Assembly (NCBI RefSeq): GCF_025452195.1
Contig: NZ_CP104973.1
Coordinates: forward strand, 1,178,001-1,242,000
From: Phyllobacterium zundukense
GTDB taxonomy: Bacteria; Pseudomonadota; Alphaproteobacteria; Rhizobiales; Rhizobiaceae
DNA length: 64,000 nucleotides
Reading direction: 5' to 3'
Positions 63,189 to 64,000 of this stretch are shown here, in pieces (positions within the stretch are counted from its first letter, which is position 1; every line of letters starts with the position of its first letter). The notes under the pieces were generated by a model. It saw nothing but the letters and a program-made list of their open reading frames with translations. It made no database searches and was not told the origin of the DNA. Made by a program: the position numbers and the translations under genes.

Positions 63189-64000
63189 TCACGCCGCCGC
63201 GTCCCATCCATTGCGAATATGGCGGTGGCCCTCGCGGTAGACCGCTTCCGGCGTCTCGGAAAAGTCGCGCCAGACCTTCGTCGCCGCGGCAAGGTCCTTG
63301 AGCGCACGGCCGAAGGCCTCGATCGTCAGCCAACCGTCGTAGCCACTCGCGCGCAGTGCCCGGAACGTCTCCGCCCAGGGAATGTTGCCGCGCCCCGGTA
63401 CGCCGCGATCGTTCTCCGAAATGTGGACGTGGACGATGCGGCCGCTGTTTCGCATGAAGGCGTCGATCGGATCGGCCTCCTCGATATTGCTGTGGAAGGT
63501 GTCGTACATAGCGCGGATGTTCGGATGCCCGACCGCGTCGACATGGGCCGCAAGGGCGTCCATCGTGTTGAAGAGGTAACATTCAAAGCGGTTCAATGCC
63601 TCGAGCCCGATCGTGACGCCGCGCTTTGCTGCGTGATCGCCGATCGCTAGTTGCGAGGAGATCGAGCGCTTGAGTTCCGCCGCTGTCGGCCCGCTTCCGG
63701 AAAATTGGCCGAGCGTTGAATGCAACGGCCCGCTCAGCATTGGGGCGCCGAGCGCATCGCTGCAGTCGATTGCCCATTTCATGTAGTCGATGCCGCGTTT
63801 ACGGGTGGCGGAGTCGGGGGCAATCAGGTTCATCGAGGGGTCGCCCATGGCGGAAACGGCAGTTCGTTCCAAGCCAATCCGCTCCAGCAGATCCCCCAGC
63901 CGGCGGTAGTTGTCTGGCGTGCCCGAAAAGACCGGGATCTCGACGCCGTCAAACCCCGTGTCCTTGATGTCGCGCAAAAGCCCTTCATGCTTCCGGCCGA
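63189..64000 (-). CDS. TIM-barrel sugar isomerase/epimerase (partial)
   Basis: C-terminal 270 residues of an AP-endonuclease-2-fold protein of the sugar phosphate isomerase/epimerase (tagatose/psicose 3-epimerase-like) group; the start lies beyond the window. Metal-site glutamate and histidines are expected in GVTIGLEALNRFECYLFNT, IRAMYDTFHSNIEEAD, GRIVHVHISENDRGVPG and WLTIEAFG. The substrate cannot be told. It closes the relic zone and may begin another catabolic locus. Confidence 0.85.
   Translation of the reverse strand, partial: GRKHEGLLRDIKDTGFDGVEIPVFSGTPDNYRRLGDLLERIGLERTAVSAMGDPSMNLIAPDSATRKRGIDYMKWAIDCSDALGAPMLSGPLHSTLGQFSGSGPTAAELKRSISSQLAIGDHAAKRGVTIGLEALNRFECYLFNTMDALAAHVDAVGHPNIRAMYDTFHSNIEEADPIDAFMRNSGRIVHVHISENDRGVPGRGNIPWAETFRALRASGYDGWLTIEAFGRALKDLAAATKVWRDFSETPEAVYREGHRHIRNGWDAAA

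Overview
This window looks like chromosomal DNA of an alphaproteobacterium of the order Hyphomicrobiales (Rhizobiales), most like the Phyllobacterium/Mesorhizobium/Brucella group. That is inferred from gene content and neighbourhoods: hemC-hemD-Mic60-hemY divergent from tsaD-gpsA, tesB-glnK-amtB...ftsK-lolA-xthA, a CenR-type response regulator, and ffh-chorismate mutase-rpsP. No sequence search was run. Most of the window is dense core genome. No rRNA, tRNA or CRISPR array was seen.

Layout. 0-4.4 kb: lpdA with its terminator, a small membrane protein, a TraB/GumN-family protein, a 265-bp MITE-like element with 31-bp terminal inverted repeats, and xerC. 4.5-9.8 kb: rimM-trmD-rplS, a two-gene amino-acid ABC transporter lacking an ATPase gene, and leuC. 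10-12.3 kb: queC-queE-queD-queF, the whole route from the 6-carboxytetrahydropterin step to preQ1. 13.8-17.2 kb: sdhCDAB. 17.3-21.6 kb: YkvA-like protein, OsmC, aldo/keto reductase, UbiH-type hydroxylase, tesB. 21.9-23.7 kb: glnK-amtB behind a sigma-54-like promoter. 23.8-25.2 kb: a divergent SDR/TetR pair inserted between amtB and ftsK and bracketed by two diverged copies of the amtB 3' end. 25.6-30.3 kb: ftsK, lolA, xthA. 30.5-35.9 kb: cyclic-nucleotide-binding protein, cenR, an L,D-transpeptidase, and a leftward run of tsaD, gpsA, YciI, EVE and an ETF-beta-type methyltransferase. 36-42 kb: hemC, hemD, Mic60, hemY, TerB, a glutamine amidotransferase. 42-50 kb: MFS exporter, aqpZ, yggT, yggU, ppa, GNAT, typA, mgtE. 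50-54.8 kb: dimethylglycine/sarcosine dehydrogenase-like flavoprotein with a choline-kinase-like gene and a divergent DeoR regulator. 54.8-59 kb: ogt, a DUF983 protein, a second SDR/TetR pair, phoD. 59.2-61.6 kb: ffh, chorismate mutase, rpsP. 61.9-63.1 kb: a gene graveyard of plasmid type (brnA antitoxin fragment, repC fragment with a frameshift, recombinase-like fragment). 63.2-64 kb: a TIM-barrel isomerase/epimerase running off the end.

The least ordinary signals are structural. (1) Five copies of a long palindromic repeat family lie in intergenic regions; one has perfect 48-bp arms, and arm length changes symmetrically between copies. (2) The SDR/tetR cassette sits between two amtB 3' ends that encode the same last five residues with synonymous differences. 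(3) ffh-rpsP and rimM-trmD-rplS face each other from opposite ends of the window, as expected if one inversion of about 54.7 kb split an ancestral operon. (4) A repABC-plasmid relic lies beside ffh. (5) A MITE-like element and a 140-nt compound hairpin lie in otherwise core DNA. No complete novel defence or mobile system was found.
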